Assembly: GCF_000695625.1 (NCBI RefSeq)
Contig: NZ_JMQI01000034.1
Span: 1 to 48,335 of the forward strand
Source of the DNA: Amycolatopsis rifamycinica
Lineage (GTDB): Bacteria > Actinomycetota > Actinomycetes > Mycobacteriales > Pseudonocardiaceae
DNA length: 48,335 nucleotides
Direction of reading: 5' to 3'
Part shown: piece after piece, positions 30,938 through 40,900 of the stretch
How positions within the stretch are numbered: position 1 is the stretch's first letter
How the letters are laid out: each line of letters begins with the position of its first letter
Notes under the pieces: model-generated
Told to the model about the DNA's origin: nothing
Databases searched by the model: none
Seen by the model: only the letters and a program-made list of their open reading frames with translations
Position numbers and translations under genes: made by a program

Positions 30938-31843
30938 GTGCAGCACCGGTTCGCCCGTTGGGACCGCACGGTCACGCCGCTGCTGTTCGTCGCGCCCTTC
31001 TTCGCCCTGTTCGTCGTTTTCGGCGCCTTCCCGCTGCTGTACACGGCGTGGGTTTCGCTGCACGACTGGAACCTGCTCGAAGGCGACCGGGGCGGCTTCG
31101 GTCTCGCCAACTACGGCGACCTGCTCGCGGACCCGCACTTCTACAACGCGCTCGCCAACACGGTCTCCATCTTCCTGCTGGCCGCGGTCCCGGAGTTCTT
31201 GCTGGCCCTGGGCATCGCGGCGCTGCTCGACCGGCCGCTGCGCGCCGCGACCTGGTGGCGCACCGGCGTGCTGCTGCCGAACGTCGTGTCCGTCGTCGCC
31301 GTCGGGCTGGTGTTCGGGCAGCTGTTCAGCCGCGACTACGGCGTGGTCAACGAAGTCCTCGGCTGGTTCGGCGTCGCGCCGGTCAACTGGCGGGCGACGA
31401 CCTGGACGTCGCACTTCGCCGTGGCGAGCATGGTGCTCTGGCGCTGGACCGGCTACAACGCCCTGATCTACCTGGCCGCGATGCAGGCCGTCCCCGGCGA
31501 CCTGTACGAGGCCGCGGAGCTCGACGGCGCTTCGCGGTGGCGGACGTTCTGGTCGATCACCGTGCCGGGCATCCGGCCCGCCCTGGCCTTCACCGCCATC
31601 GCCGGCACGGTCAACGGCCTGCAGCTGTTCGCCGAGCCGCAGCTGTTCGACGCCGGCGGATCGGCGGGCACGGGCGGCAACGACCGGCAGTTCCAGACGC
31701 TGGTCATGTACCTGTACGAGAAGGGGTTCACGCACCTCGACGCCGGCTACGCGGCCGCGTTGACCTGGGTGATGTTCGTGCTCTGCGCGGGGTTCGCGCT
31801 GGTCAACTACCGGCTGGTGCGCCGGTTCGTGAGGTCGGCGTGA
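30938..31843 (+). CDS. sugar ABC transporter permease (MalF-like)
   Basis: A 301-residue inner-membrane permease with about six helices. It begins LLFVAPFFALFVVFGAFPLL and carries the cytoplasmic EAA loop (YEAAELDGASRWRTFWSITV then PGIRP) that contacts the transport ATPase. GTG 30938 follows the binding-protein stop by six bases. Its stop overlaps the next permease (GTGA). No ATPase gene follows, as in systems that share the multitasking ATPase MsiK. Confidence 0.95.
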   Translation: MQHRFARWDRTVTPLLFVAPFFALFVVFGAFPLLYTAWVSLHDWNLLEGDRGGFGLANYGDLLADPHFYNALANTVSIFLLAAVPEFLLALGIAALLDRPLRAATWWRTGVLLPNVVSVVAVGLVFGQLFSRDYGVVNEVLGWFGVAPVNWRATTWTSHFAVASMVLWRWTGYNALIYLAAMQAVPGDLYEAAELDGASRWRTFWSITVPGIRPALAFTAIAGTVNGLQLFAEPQLFDAGGSAGTGGNDRQFQTLVMYLYEKGFTHLDAGYAAALTWVMFVLCAGFALVNYRLVRRFVRSA

Positions 31844-32664
31844 CGGCGCGGCGGCGGCCGGGCGGCTGGGTGTACGCCGTGCTGACCGGGGTGCTCGGCG
31901 CGTCGGTGTTCCCGCTGTACTGGTCGTTCGTCGTGGCCACGCGCGACAACTCGGCGATCGGGGAGACGTCGCCGCTGCTGCTGCCGGGCGGGCACCTGCC
32001 CGAGAACGTGCGGCGCGTCTTCGGCACCGTCGACTTCTGGCTGGCCATCGGCAACTCGCTGATCGTCGCGGGCACGGTCATGGTGTCCAACGTCGTGCTG
32101 GCGAGCCTGGCCGGCTTCGCCTTCGCGCGGCTGCGGTTCCCGGGCCGCAACACGCTGTTCCTGCTGGTCGTCGGCTCGGCGATGGTGCCGGCGCAGCTCG
32201 GCGTCATCCCGCTGTACCTGGTCGTCGGCGACCTCGGCTGGTACGGGCGGCTCGAAGCGGTGATCGTGCCGGCGCTGGTCAGCGCCTTCAGCGTGTTCTG
32301 GATGCGCCAGGCCTGCGAGAACGCGATCACCGCGGACCTGGTCGACGCCGCGACCGTCGACGGCTGCTCGGTCCTGCGCACCTACTGGCACGTGGCCGTG
32401 CCCGCGCTGCGCGCGCCGGCCGCGGTGCTCGCGATGCTGACGTTCATGGCGACGTGGAACGACTACTTCTGGCCGCTGGTGGTCCTCGACCCCAACGAGA
32501 CGCCGACCGTGCAGGTTGCCCTGTCGCAGCTGGCCAGCGGTTACTACACCGACTACGCGCTGATGCTCACCGGCGCGACCGTCGCCGTCGTGCCCGTCGT
32601 CGCGCTGTTCCTGCTGCTGGGCCGCCACCTCGTGCGCGGCATCCTGAAAGGGGCACCGGTATGA
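31840..32664 (+). CDS. sugar ABC transporter permease (MalG-like)
   Basis: A 274-residue permease and partner of the preceding one. It shows the N-terminal helix WVYAVLTGVLGASVFPLYWS, the central segment FAFARLRFPGRNTLFLLVVG, and the EAA loop LVDAATVDGCSVLRTYWHVA followed by VPALR. The C-terminal segment MLTGATVAVVPVVALFLLLG is typical of the family. GTG 31840 overlaps the upstream stop by 4 nt and its own stop overlaps the GH1 start by 4 nt, so the four genes are translationally coupled. Confidence 0.95.
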   Translation: MTARRRPGGWVYAVLTGVLGASVFPLYWSFVVATRDNSAIGETSPLLLPGGHLPENVRRVFGTVDFWLAIGNSLIVAGTVMVSNVVLASLAGFAFARLRFPGRNTLFLLVVGSAMVPAQLGVIPLYLVVGDLGWYGRLEAVIVPALVSAFSVFWMRQACENAITADLVDAATVDGCSVLRTYWHVAVPALRAPAAVLAMLTFMATWNDYFWPLVVLDPNETPTVQVALSQLASGYYTDYALMLTGATVAVVPVVALFLLLGRHLVRGILKGAPV

Positions 32665-34016
32665 CCTTCCCGGCGGGCTTCCGGTGGGGCGCGGCGACCG
32701 CGTCCTACCAGGTCGAGGGCGCGGTGGCGGCGGACGGCCGCGGACCGTCCATCTGGGACACGTTCGCGGCGGCCGACGGCAAGGTGCTCGGCGGCGCGAC
32801 CGGCGCGGTCGCCTGCGACCACTACCACCGCTACGCCGAGGACATCGGCCTGCTGGCCGGCCTCGGCCTGAACGCCTACCGGTTCTCGGTCGCCTGGCCA
32901 CGGGTGATGCCGGACGGCCGGACGACGTCCGCGCCTGGGCTCGCCTTCTACGACCGGCTGGTCGACGAGCTCCTGAGCCGTGACGTCACGCCGGTGCTGA
33001 CGCTCTACCACTGGGACCTGCCGCAGGCGCTCGAAGACGCGGGAGGCTGGCCGGAGCGGGACACGGCTTCGCGGTTCGCCGACTACGCCGCCGTGGTGCA
33101 CGCCGCGCTCGGCGACCGCGTGCGGCAGTGGACGACGGTCAACGAGCCGTTCTGCGCGGCCTTCCTGGGCTACGGCAGCGGCGTGCACGCGCCCGGCGTC
33201 CAGGACCACGACACGGCGCTGGTCGCGGCCCACCACCTGCTGCTGGCGCACGGGCTGGCGACGCGGGCGCTCGCCGGGCCGGGGCACGAGTTCTCGCTCG
33301 CGCTGAACTTCGCCCCGGCGATCCCGGACGGCTCGTCGCCGGCGCACGCCGAGGCCGCGCGGAAGTTCGACGGCATCCACAACCGGTTCTTCCTGGACCC
33401 GGTGCTGGGCCGCGGCTACCCGGAGGACGTCGTGGCCGACGTCGAGCACCACGGCGGCCGCTTCGCCGCGGCGGTCCGCGACGGCGACACGGACGTCATC
33501 GCGGCCCCGATCGACTGGCTGGGCGTGAACTACTACGCACCCGCCCGCGTCACCCCGCTCGAGGACCCGCTGGCGCCGAGCAACTGCCCCCTGCCCGCAC
33601 TGCGCGGCTTGGACGTCCTGCCCGCACCCCCGCCGCTGACGGCGTTCGGCTGGGAACAGTCACCTTCGACGCTCACGTCTCTGCTGAAGTGGCTCTCCTC
33701 GCAGTCCAATCTCCCCCTCGTGGTGGCCGAAAACGGAGCGTCCTTTGTGGACCAGGTCGTCGACGGCCGGGTGTACGACGCGGCCCGCGTCAACTACTTC
33801 ATGGAGCACCTGCGCGCGGTCCACGACGCGATCCGCCTCGGCGCCGACGTCCGCGGCTACTTCGCCTGGTCCCTGCTGGACAACTTCGAGTGGGCGATGG
33901 GCTACACGCAACGGTTCGGCCTGATCCACGTCGACTTCGAGACCCAGCAGCGGACCGTCAAGGAGTCGGGCCGCTTCCTCGGCCGCGTCGCCAAGGCCAA
34001 CGCCCTCCCCGACTAA
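32661..34016 (+). CDS. GH1 beta-glucosidase
   Basis: A 451-residue cytoplasmic family 1 glycosidase. It has the N-terminal signature FPAGFRWGAATASYQVEGA, acid/base Glu162 in TVNEPFC and nucleophile Glu357 in LVVAENGASF, plus the C-terminal SLLDNFEWAMGYTQRFG aglycone-site segment. It hydrolyses beta-linked disaccharides such as cellobiose after uptake by the upstream ABC system. ATG 32661 overlaps the permease stop (ATGA). It is the last gene of the operon; the 21-bp repeat array begins three bases after its stop. Confidence 0.96.
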   Translation: MTFPAGFRWGAATASYQVEGAVAADGRGPSIWDTFAAADGKVLGGATGAVACDHYHRYAEDIGLLAGLGLNAYRFSVAWPRVMPDGRTTSAPGLAFYDRLVDELLSRDVTPVLTLYHWDLPQALEDAGGWPERDTASRFADYAAVVHAALGDRVRQWTTVNEPFCAAFLGYGSGVHAPGVQDHDTALVAAHHLLLAHGLATRALAGPGHEFSLALNFAPAIPDGSSPAHAEAARKFDGIHNRFFLDPVLGRGYPEDVVADVEHHGGRFAAAVRDGDTDVIAAPIDWLGVNYYAPARVTPLEDPLAPSNCPLPALRGLDVLPAPPPLTAFGWEQSPSTLTSLLKWLSSQSNLPLVVAENGASFVDQVVDGRVYDAARVNYFMEHLRAVHDAIRLGADVRGYFAWSLLDNFEWAMGYTQRFGLIHVDFETQQRTVKESGRFLGRVAKANALPD

Positions 34017-34018
34017 CC

Positions 34019-34151
34019 GTGTCGTCCACCCAGGTACGCGTGTCGTCCAACCAGGTACGCGTGTCGTCCGTTCGCGTACGCGAGCCGGCCGTACCCAGGC
34101 GGACGACACGCGTACCGGGACGGACGACACGCGTACCCAGGCGGACGACAC
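34019..34151. repeat. six 21-bp units, three forward and three inverted
   Basis: Forward units begin at 34019, 34040 and 34061. Inverted units occupy 34089-34109, 34110-34130 and 34131-34151. The centre is 7 nt (34082-34088). The unit consensus is GTGTCGTCC, three variable bases, two more variable bases, then GGTACGC (the third forward unit has CGTACGC). The array fills the whole gap between the GH1 stop (34016) and the stop of the convergent SARP gene (34156). It could fold as a 63-bp-arm cruciform or hairpin and may act as a bidirectional terminator or protein-binding array. Confidence 0.9.
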
Positions 34152-34155
34152 GGGG

Positions 34156-37100
34156 CTAGGGGCGGCGGCGGAAGGCGTCGGCGACGCCGGAGCGTGACGG
34201 CGTCTCCAGCTTGCCGAGCAGGCGGGCGACGTGGGCCTGGACCGTCCGGCGCGGCAGGGAGAGCTCGGCCGCGATGTCCGGGTTGGAGCGGCCCTCCGCG
34301 ACCAGCCCGGCGATGCGGACCTCGATCGGGGTCAGCGACTCCCAGCCGTGGCCCGGCCGGATCGGGGAGAACAGCGCACCGCGGCGGACGCCGAGGCGGC
34401 GCAGGCGGGTTTCCGCGCGGCGCAGGTCCCAGCGGGCCGCCAACGCCGTGTACAGCTCGGCCGCCTCCTCGAACGCCGCCTGCGCCGCGTCCAGGCGGCC
34501 CGCGCGGGCCAGCAGCACCGCCGCGTCCTCCAGCGCTGAGGCCAGTTCCGGGCGGCGGCCGACCGCGCGGAAGTGCTCGGCCGTCGCCAGCACCGGGGCC
34601 GGGTCCTCGTCGATCAGCCCGCGGCACCACGACGCCGCCGCGTGCGCCCGCGCCGGACGCCGCTCCTTCGCCGCTTCTTCCTCGCACACCGCCAACGCCC
34701 GCCGGGCGCGGCCGACGTCGTCCTGTTCCATCGCCAGCCGCACGAACGCCGGCAGCCACTGGTGGCGCAGCATCATCTGCGCGTACGTCGGGTTCAGGAT
34801 CGGCTCGAGGACGGCCAGCGCGCGGACGCGGTCGCCGCGCTGCTCGGCCGCCAGTGCGTCGGCGACCAGCAGGAAGTCGAAGCTCTCGCGCTCGGCGCCG
34901 GTCGCCGGGGCGTACTCCTCCGCCGCGTCGAGGTGGGCCGCGGCCTGGGCCCGGTCGTCGCGGCGGCCCGCGATCAGCGCCGCGACGCCGTGCAGCAGCA
35001 GCGCCGCCGGGCCGGGCTCGCGCAGGCCGTAGAACGTGATCGCCGGGCCGTCCTCGATGACCGTGTCCAGTTCGACCAGTGCCTCGTCCCAGCGGCCCTC
35101 CCAGTACCGGTGCACCGCGGCGGACACCTGCAGCCCGACCGGCAGCGCGTGCCGCGCGGCGACTTCGCCCGCCGCGCGCAGGGCGTCGCCCGCTTCGGCG
35201 AGCCGGTCGAGGTTCTGCAGCGTGAACACGCGGTTGTCGAGCAGGTCGAGGTGCAGGTCGGCCAGCTCGTGCTCGTCGCCGACCGCCTCGATCGCCGCGT
35301 CGATGTGGGCGAGCGCGCGGTCGTGCTCGCGGCGCACCGAATCGACCAGCCACAACGACTGCAGCGCGTGCGCGGTCAGGTAGCGGTCGCCGCCGGCGAG
35401 GGACTTCGTTTCGTGCGCCGTCTGCTCCGCTGCGTCCAAATCGGACAGACTGCCGCGGCGGAAGTTCGCCAGCAGCTGCCGGTGCTTCACCCGCCAGAGT
35501 TCCGGCACGGCCGGGTCGTCGATCCACGCGGCGAGCGTCGCGACGGCGCCTTCGGTGTCGCCCCGGCGGTGCAGCAGCGCCGCGAGCACGTGCCGCATCT
35601 CCTCGACGGCGTCCGGGTCGGTGGCGGCCTCGAGTGCCTGCCGCGCCAGCGCTTCCGGGCTGCGTTCCAGCCGGAACAGCACCTTGACCAGCGCGACGAG
35701 CAGCGTCTCCCGGCGCGGGTCGGCGCCGGCGCACGCGGCCAGCGCGCGCTCCAGCAGTTCGACGGCGATCAGCGGGGCCCGGGTCGAGACGGCCGCGTGG
35801 TGCGCGGCCAGCCAGTCCAGCACCCATTCGTCCACTGTGGCCGGTGCCGCCACCAGCTGCTCGGCGACGCGCTTGACCGGCGCGCCGATCCCGGCGAGCG
35901 CCTCGGCGGCCTGCCGGTGCAGCGCCGCCCGCGTCCCGGCCAGCAGCCGGTCGTAGAGCGCCTGGCGCAGCAGCGGGTGGCGGAACGCCAGCTGCGTCCC
36001 GGTGTCGATGAGGACGTTCGCCGTGACGGCTTCTTCGAGTGGCGCCAGCAGGTCGGACGGCCGGCTGCCGAGCACCGCGGCGACGTCGCCGACGGCGAAC
36101 TCCATGCCCAGCAGCGCGCCCCAGCGCAGCACCTCCTGCGTCCGCGCGGTCAGGAAGTCCAGCCGCCGGTCGACCGCGGCGACGAGCGACCGCGGGGCCT
36201 CGAACTCCGCCGGGTCGTCGACGTCGGCCTGGCCGCCGCTCACCTCCACCGCGCCGGCCCGCCGCAGGACGTCGACCATTTCCTTGACGTACAACGGGTT
36301 TCCCGCGCCACGGGCGACCAGCTCGCGCAGCCCCGGCCCGGGTGGCGCCCCGAGCTGGTCCTCGATCAGCCTGCCAACGTCTTCGCCGGTCAGCGGGGCG
36401 AGGTCGAGGACGACCCCGTCCCGCGCCTGGACGCCGCGGCGCAGCTGGGCGAGCTCGGCGCGGTCCGGCGCCGGCCGGGTCGCGGCGACCAGCAGCAGCG
36501 GCAGCTGGCGGGTCGCCGCGCAGAGCCGGTGCCAGACCAGCACGGAAGCTTCGTCGGCCCACTGCAGGTCGTCGATCACCAGCACCTGCGGCGACTGCGC
36601 GCACAGCTCGTCGACCAGGGCCAGCAGCCGGTCGACGGCGCCGAGCACCGGATCGGCCGGGCCCCAGCTGCGCCGGGCCGGGCCCTCGCCCGCGAGTTCC
36701 TTCGCCACCCGCGCGCGCCGCGGGTCGGGCGAGTGCGCGTCGATCGCCAGGCACTCCAGCACGACCTGCAGCGGGAACCGGGTGCTCAGCTCGTCGGCGG
36801 CCGCCCAGAGCCGCTGGAAGCCGGGGCCGTCCGGCAGCGAGCTGTTGAGCAGCGCGGACTTGCCGATCCCGGCGTCCCCCTCGATCCAGACGGCCCGGCC
36901 CCGGCCGGCCCGGACGTCGGCGACCAGCTCGGCGAGTTTCGTCGTCTCGGTTTCCCGGCCGAACAGCCGGTGCCCGGTGACGACGACCGGCGCCGCGGGC
37001 GCGTCGAGGGCCGGGTCCTGGGCGAGGATCCGCTGGTGCAGCCGCTGCAGCGCGGGCCCGGGTTCGACGCCGAGTTCCGCGACGAGCGTGGCGCGCGCGT

Positions 37101-37782
37101 CGCGGAACACGTCGAGCGCGTCGGCGGGCCGTCCGCTGCGGTAGAGGGCGAGCATGAGCGACTCGCGCAGCGATTCCCGCAGCGGGTGTTCGCCGGCCAG
37201 CACGGCCAGTTCGGGGGCGAGGTCGAGGTGGCCACCCAGGGCGAGCACGGCCTCGGCACGTCGTTCGAGGGTGTTCAGCCGCAGCTCGGCGAGGTATTCG
37301 CGGTGCCGCTCGGCGAATCCGCCGGGCACCCCGGAGAGGGCTTCGCCCTGCCAGAGCGCGAGAGCGTCGTCCAGTTCGGCGACGGCGGCCCGCGGATCGC
37401 CCCGCTCGAGGTGCCGCTGCGCGCGTTCGCGGTGCCGTTCGAACCGGGCGGCGTCGAGCGCGTCCTCGTCGAGGATCAGGGAGTAGCCGGCGGGGTCGGA
37501 GACGAGAACACTGGCCGCCGACCAGCGTGACCGGTCGGGTTCGAGGGCCCGGCGAAGCCCGGAGACGTAGGTGTGGACGCTGCCTTCGACGCTCGCGGGC
37601 GCGGAATCCCCCCAGACGCCGGCGATCAGTTCGGAGCGGGGGACCGCCCGCCCGGCGTTGACCGCGAGCACCGCGAAGACGGCACGCTGACGCGCGGGGC
37701 CGAGGCCGATTTCGGCTGTCCCGCGCCAGGCCCGCAGCGGGCCGAGCACGCCCACCCGCAGGCCGGGACCTTCCCCTGGCAT
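34156..37782 (-). CDS. SARP/BTAD regulator with AAA-type ATPase, TPR-like region and C-terminal LuxR HTH (paralogue A)
   Basis: A 1208-residue regulator. It has an N-terminal winged helix (LRVGVLGPLRAWRGTAEIGL, AGVWGDSAPASVEG) and BTAD (ALDAARFERHRERAQRHLER). A STAND ATPase follows with Walker A GDAGIGKS near residue 300 and Walker B VLVIDDLQWAD, then a long helical repeat region. The C-terminal LuxR HTH is LTPIEVRIAGLVAEGRSNPD then IAAELSLPRRTVQAHVARLL. Two DNA-binding domains at opposite ends are unusual for SARPs. ATG 37782 is preferred, with GAGGGG upstream; an in-frame ATG at 37824 would place a hairpin in the coding region. The gene is paralogous to 37951-41274 immediately upstream. Confidence 0.9.
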   Translation of the reverse strand: MPGEGPGLRVGVLGPLRAWRGTAEIGLGPARQRAVFAVLAVNAGRAVPRSELIAGVWGDSAPASVEGSVHTYVSGLRRALEPDRSRWSAASVLVSDPAGYSLILDEDALDAARFERHRERAQRHLERGDPRAAVAELDDALALWQGEALSGVPGGFAERHREYLAELRLNTLERRAEAVLALGGHLDLAPELAVLAGEHPLRESLRESLMLALYRSGRPADALDVFRDARATLVAELGVEPGPALQRLHQRILAQDPALDAPAAPVVVTGHRLFGRETETTKLAELVADVRAGRGRAVWIEGDAGIGKSALLNSSLPDGPGFQRLWAAADELSTRFPLQVVLECLAIDAHSPDPRRARVAKELAGEGPARRSWGPADPVLGAVDRLLALVDELCAQSPQVLVIDDLQWADEASVLVWHRLCAATRQLPLLLVAATRPAPDRAELAQLRRGVQARDGVVLDLAPLTGEDVGRLIEDQLGAPPGPGLRELVARGAGNPLYVKEMVDVLRRAGAVEVSGGQADVDDPAEFEAPRSLVAAVDRRLDFLTARTQEVLRWGALLGMEFAVGDVAAVLGSRPSDLLAPLEEAVTANVLIDTGTQLAFRHPLLRQALYDRLLAGTRAALHRQAAEALAGIGAPVKRVAEQLVAAPATVDEWVLDWLAAHHAAVSTRAPLIAVELLERALAACAGADPRRETLLVALVKVLFRLERSPEALARQALEAATDPDAVEEMRHVLAALLHRRGDTEGAVATLAAWIDDPAVPELWRVKHRQLLANFRRGSLSDLDAAEQTAHETKSLAGGDRYLTAHALQSLWLVDSVRREHDRALAHIDAAIEAVGDEHELADLHLDLLDNRVFTLQNLDRLAEAGDALRAAGEVAARHALPVGLQVSAAVHRYWEGRWDEALVELDTVIEDGPAITFYGLREPGPAALLLHGVAALIAGRRDDRAQAAAHLDAAEEYAPATGAERESFDFLLVADALAAEQRGDRVRALAVLEPILNPTYAQMMLRHQWLPAFVRLAMEQDDVGRARRALAVCEEEAAKERRPARAHAAASWCRGLIDEDPAPVLATAEHFRAVGRRPELASALEDAAVLLARAGRLDAAQAAFEEAAELYTALAARWDLRRAETRLRRLGVRRGALFSPIRPGHGWESLTPIEVRIAGLVAEGRSNPDIAAELSLPRRTVQAHVARLLGKLETPSRSGVADAFRRRP

Positions 37783-37797
37783 GTCGTTGCCGTCCCC

Positions 37798-37818
37798 TCT
37801 GGGACTTCGCGTCCCAGA
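37798..37818. repeat. hairpin at the 5' end of SARP paralogue A
   Basis: TCTGGGAC (37798-37805) pairs with GTCCCAGA (37811-37818) over TTCGC. It lies directly before the ribosome site of the ATG at 37782, so it could affect translation. A related CTGGG...CCCAG element occurs in paralogue B. Confidence 0.55.
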
Positions 37819-37950
37819 CCCCATCCCCCAGGGACATGTAGGTACCGACTACTCCGGTGACCTTACCGACGTGCCAACCCGCCCGAGGTTGCTTGTTCAA
37901 CCACCAGAGATGTGCTGGAGGAGTCATGGGAGACATCGGGACGCAGGATG

Positions 37951-40900
37951 TCACTCACCCGCGGCGGCTCGCGACCGGACCGAAGGCGCCCGCCGGATGC
38001 CGAACGGGCCCATCCGGGCTTCCGCGCGCCGCACGTCCCACACCGCGCCGATCTTCGTGTACGCCGTCAGCGCCGTCCGGAACGCCGTGCGCGCCTCGGC
38101 CAGCTCACCCGACTCCGCCAGCAGGATCGCCGCGTCCTCGGTCGCCTTGGCCTGCTTGAGCAGGCGGCCGGCCGCGCGGTAGTGCCCGGCCGCCGTCAGG
38201 ACCGGCTCGGGGTCGCCCGCCACCAGACCGCGGCAGTGCGCGGCGGCCGCGGCGTGGGCCGGCGGGACCTCGCCCTCGGCTTCGAGCAGGCGCAGTGCTT
38301 CCCGCAGGCGCTGCCGGTCGTCGAGCGACAACGCGAGCCGGACCAGGTCGGGGAGCCACTGGTGGCGGGCCGCCGGCGGGTGGTTGTCCTCCAGCAACGG
38401 CGACAGCGCCGCCAGCGCCGCCTCCGGACGGCCCTCCTGTTCGGCCAGCAGGGCGCGGGCCGCGAGGAGGAAGTCGCCGCCGTCGGGCTCCAGGCCCGGC
38501 GGCCACTGCTGCCGGTCGGCCGCGTCGAGGTGGGTCCGGGCCAGTGCGGGCTCGCCGCGGTGGCCGGCGATCAGCGCGCCGACCCCGTGCACCAGCAGGG
38601 CCGAGCCCGGGCTGCGCAGGACGTAGGACGCGGTCTCGGCGCCGTCGCGGATCACCGCGTCCAGCTCGGCCAGCGCCTCCGGCCAGCGGCCCAGCCAGTA
38701 GTAGTGCACCGCGCCGGCCAGGTGCATCTCGCCCGGCACCGCGCGCGTCGCGGCGATCCGCCGGGCGGCGTCCAGCGGCTCGGCGGCGTCGTCGAGGCTG
38801 TCGAGCTTCGGCACGGCCAGTGCCGCGTCGTCCAGCGGGTGCAGCCCGGCCGGGGCCAGCGCCGTCTCATCGCCCAGCCTTTCCAGCGTGGCCAGCAGCG
38901 CCTCGTGGCGCCCGCGCCACATCTCCGGGACGTCGGCGTCGGCGAGCGTCCGCTTGAGCTCGGCGGTCGCCTCCGCGAAGTCGCCACGGCGGTAGTAGAC
39001 GTAGGCCAGGATCCAGCGCATCTCGGCCGCGCGCCTGCTGTCGGACGTCCGCGCGACGACCGAGCGCGCCTCGGCTTCGGGCTCCCGGCCGAGCCAGAAC
39101 AGCAGCCGGGCCAGGGTCGCGGTCAGCGTCTCCCGCGCGTCCGGCGGCAGCGTGCCCTGGGTGACGGCGTGGCGCAGCAGGTCGACCGCGATCCGCGGCG
39201 TTTCCGTGGCGACCGTGCCGATGTGCTCCAGCAGCCAGCCGGTGACCCACGGGTCCACCTGCGCGGGCGCGGCGGCCAGCTGCTCGGCGACGCGTTCGGC
39301 CGGCGCCCCCGTGGCGGCGAAGGCCTCGGCCAGCTGCCGGTGCAGCGCGACCCGCATCGCGGCGGGGGTCTTTTCGTAGAGCACGCGGCGCACGAGCGGG
39401 TGGCGGAACGCCAGCCGGTCGCCCGATTCGACGAGCACCCCGGACGTGATCGCCTCGTCGACCGCGCCGACCAGGGCCGTCGGCGGCCGCTCGGTGGCGA
39501 CGGCGATGTCCGCCAGCGAGAACTCGTGGCCCAGCAGCGCGGCCCAGCGCAGCGTGTCGCGGGTCCCGCTCGACAGGAAGCTCAGGTACAGCGTGATCCG
39601 CGAGCCCAGCGGCGGCGGGATCGCCTGGCTGGCACTGCCGTCCAAGTGCGCGTGGACGCCGTCGAGCACGATCATGGACTGCGCGAGCAGGGTCTCGACG
39701 ATTTCCCTGACGTACCGCGGATTTCCCGCGGCCTTGGAGACCAGCTGCTGCAGGCCGGGCCCGGGTGGCGCGCCGGCCAGCTCGGTGGCCAGCTCGCGGG
39801 TGGCGTCCTCGGTCAGCGGCGGCAGGGCCAGGACGGTGATGTCATCGTTGTCAAGCAGATCGTCGAGGGCCGCGGGCCGGGGTACCGGACGGCACGCGCC
39901 GACCAGCAGCAACGGCAGCTGCCGCGTCTCCCGGCTCAGGTAGCGCCAGACGCGCAGCGTGGCGTCGTCGGCCCACTGCAGGTCGTCGACCACGAGCACG
40001 AGCGGCGCTTCCGCGCACAGCTCCCGGACCAGCCCGAGCACGTCGTCGACCGGGTCCTCGCCGGGCCGCTCGGCGAGCCGCGCGGCCAGGGCGGCCCGGC
40101 GCGCGTCGGTGGCGCGCGGGTGCACGCCCAGCGCGTCGAGCAACGGCCGCAGGGCGAACCGCTGGTCCAGCGCGTCCGCGGCGGCGAAGGCCGGCGAAAA
40201 GTCCTGGGCCGCGGCGAGGGCCTCGGCGAGCAGTGCGGTCCGGCCGCTGCCCGGCTCGCCTTGCAGCCACACCGAGCGGCCCGCACCGGCACCGAGGCCG
40301 ACGACGGCTTCGTGCAGCCGGTCGAGCTCGGCCTCCCGGCCGACGAAGATCTCGGCCCGCTCCGGCAGCGCGGCGGCGGGCACCCGCGGCAGGGCGGAAA
40401 CGGGCGGTGGCTTCGGTTCCGGCGTCACGGCGGGCTTCGCCAGCAGCTCGTCGTGCAGCCGCCGCAGCGCCGGGCCGGGTTCGGTGCCCGACGACTCGAC
40501 GAGCCTCTCCCGGACGTCGGCGTAGACGGCGATCGCCTCGGTCCGCCGCCCGGCCCGGGCCAGGGCGCGCATGAGCAGCCCGCACAGCGTCTCGCGGAAC
40601 GGGTGTTCGCGGGTCAGCGCGGTCAGTTCGGCGACGAGTTCGGCGTGCCCGCCGGACTCCAGCACGACCTCGGCCCGCCGCTCGACGGTCGCCAGCCGCA
40701 CCTCGGTGAGCCGGGCGCGCTGCGCGGCGGCGAACGGCCCGGGCAGGCCGGACAGCGGGACGCCGTGCCAGAGCGCCAAAGCTTCGTCGAAGGCCTCGAG
40801 GGCGCCGCGGAGGTCGCCCGCGGCCTGCCTGTGCTGCGCCTGCTCGCGCAGGGTTTCGAACCGGTGGACGTCGATCGCCTCGGCGGCCAGGCGCAGCGAA

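Noticed and set aside
34019..34151. CRISPR-like reading of the 21-bp repeats
   Set aside because: Units are contiguous with no spacers, half are inverted, and there are no cas genes.
33128..34159. Repeat array as a coding extension (VSS/RTTR repeats)
   Set aside because: The frame that reads through the repeats is not that of the GH1 gene, whose stop at 34014-34016 precedes the array, and neither strand has a ribosome site for it.
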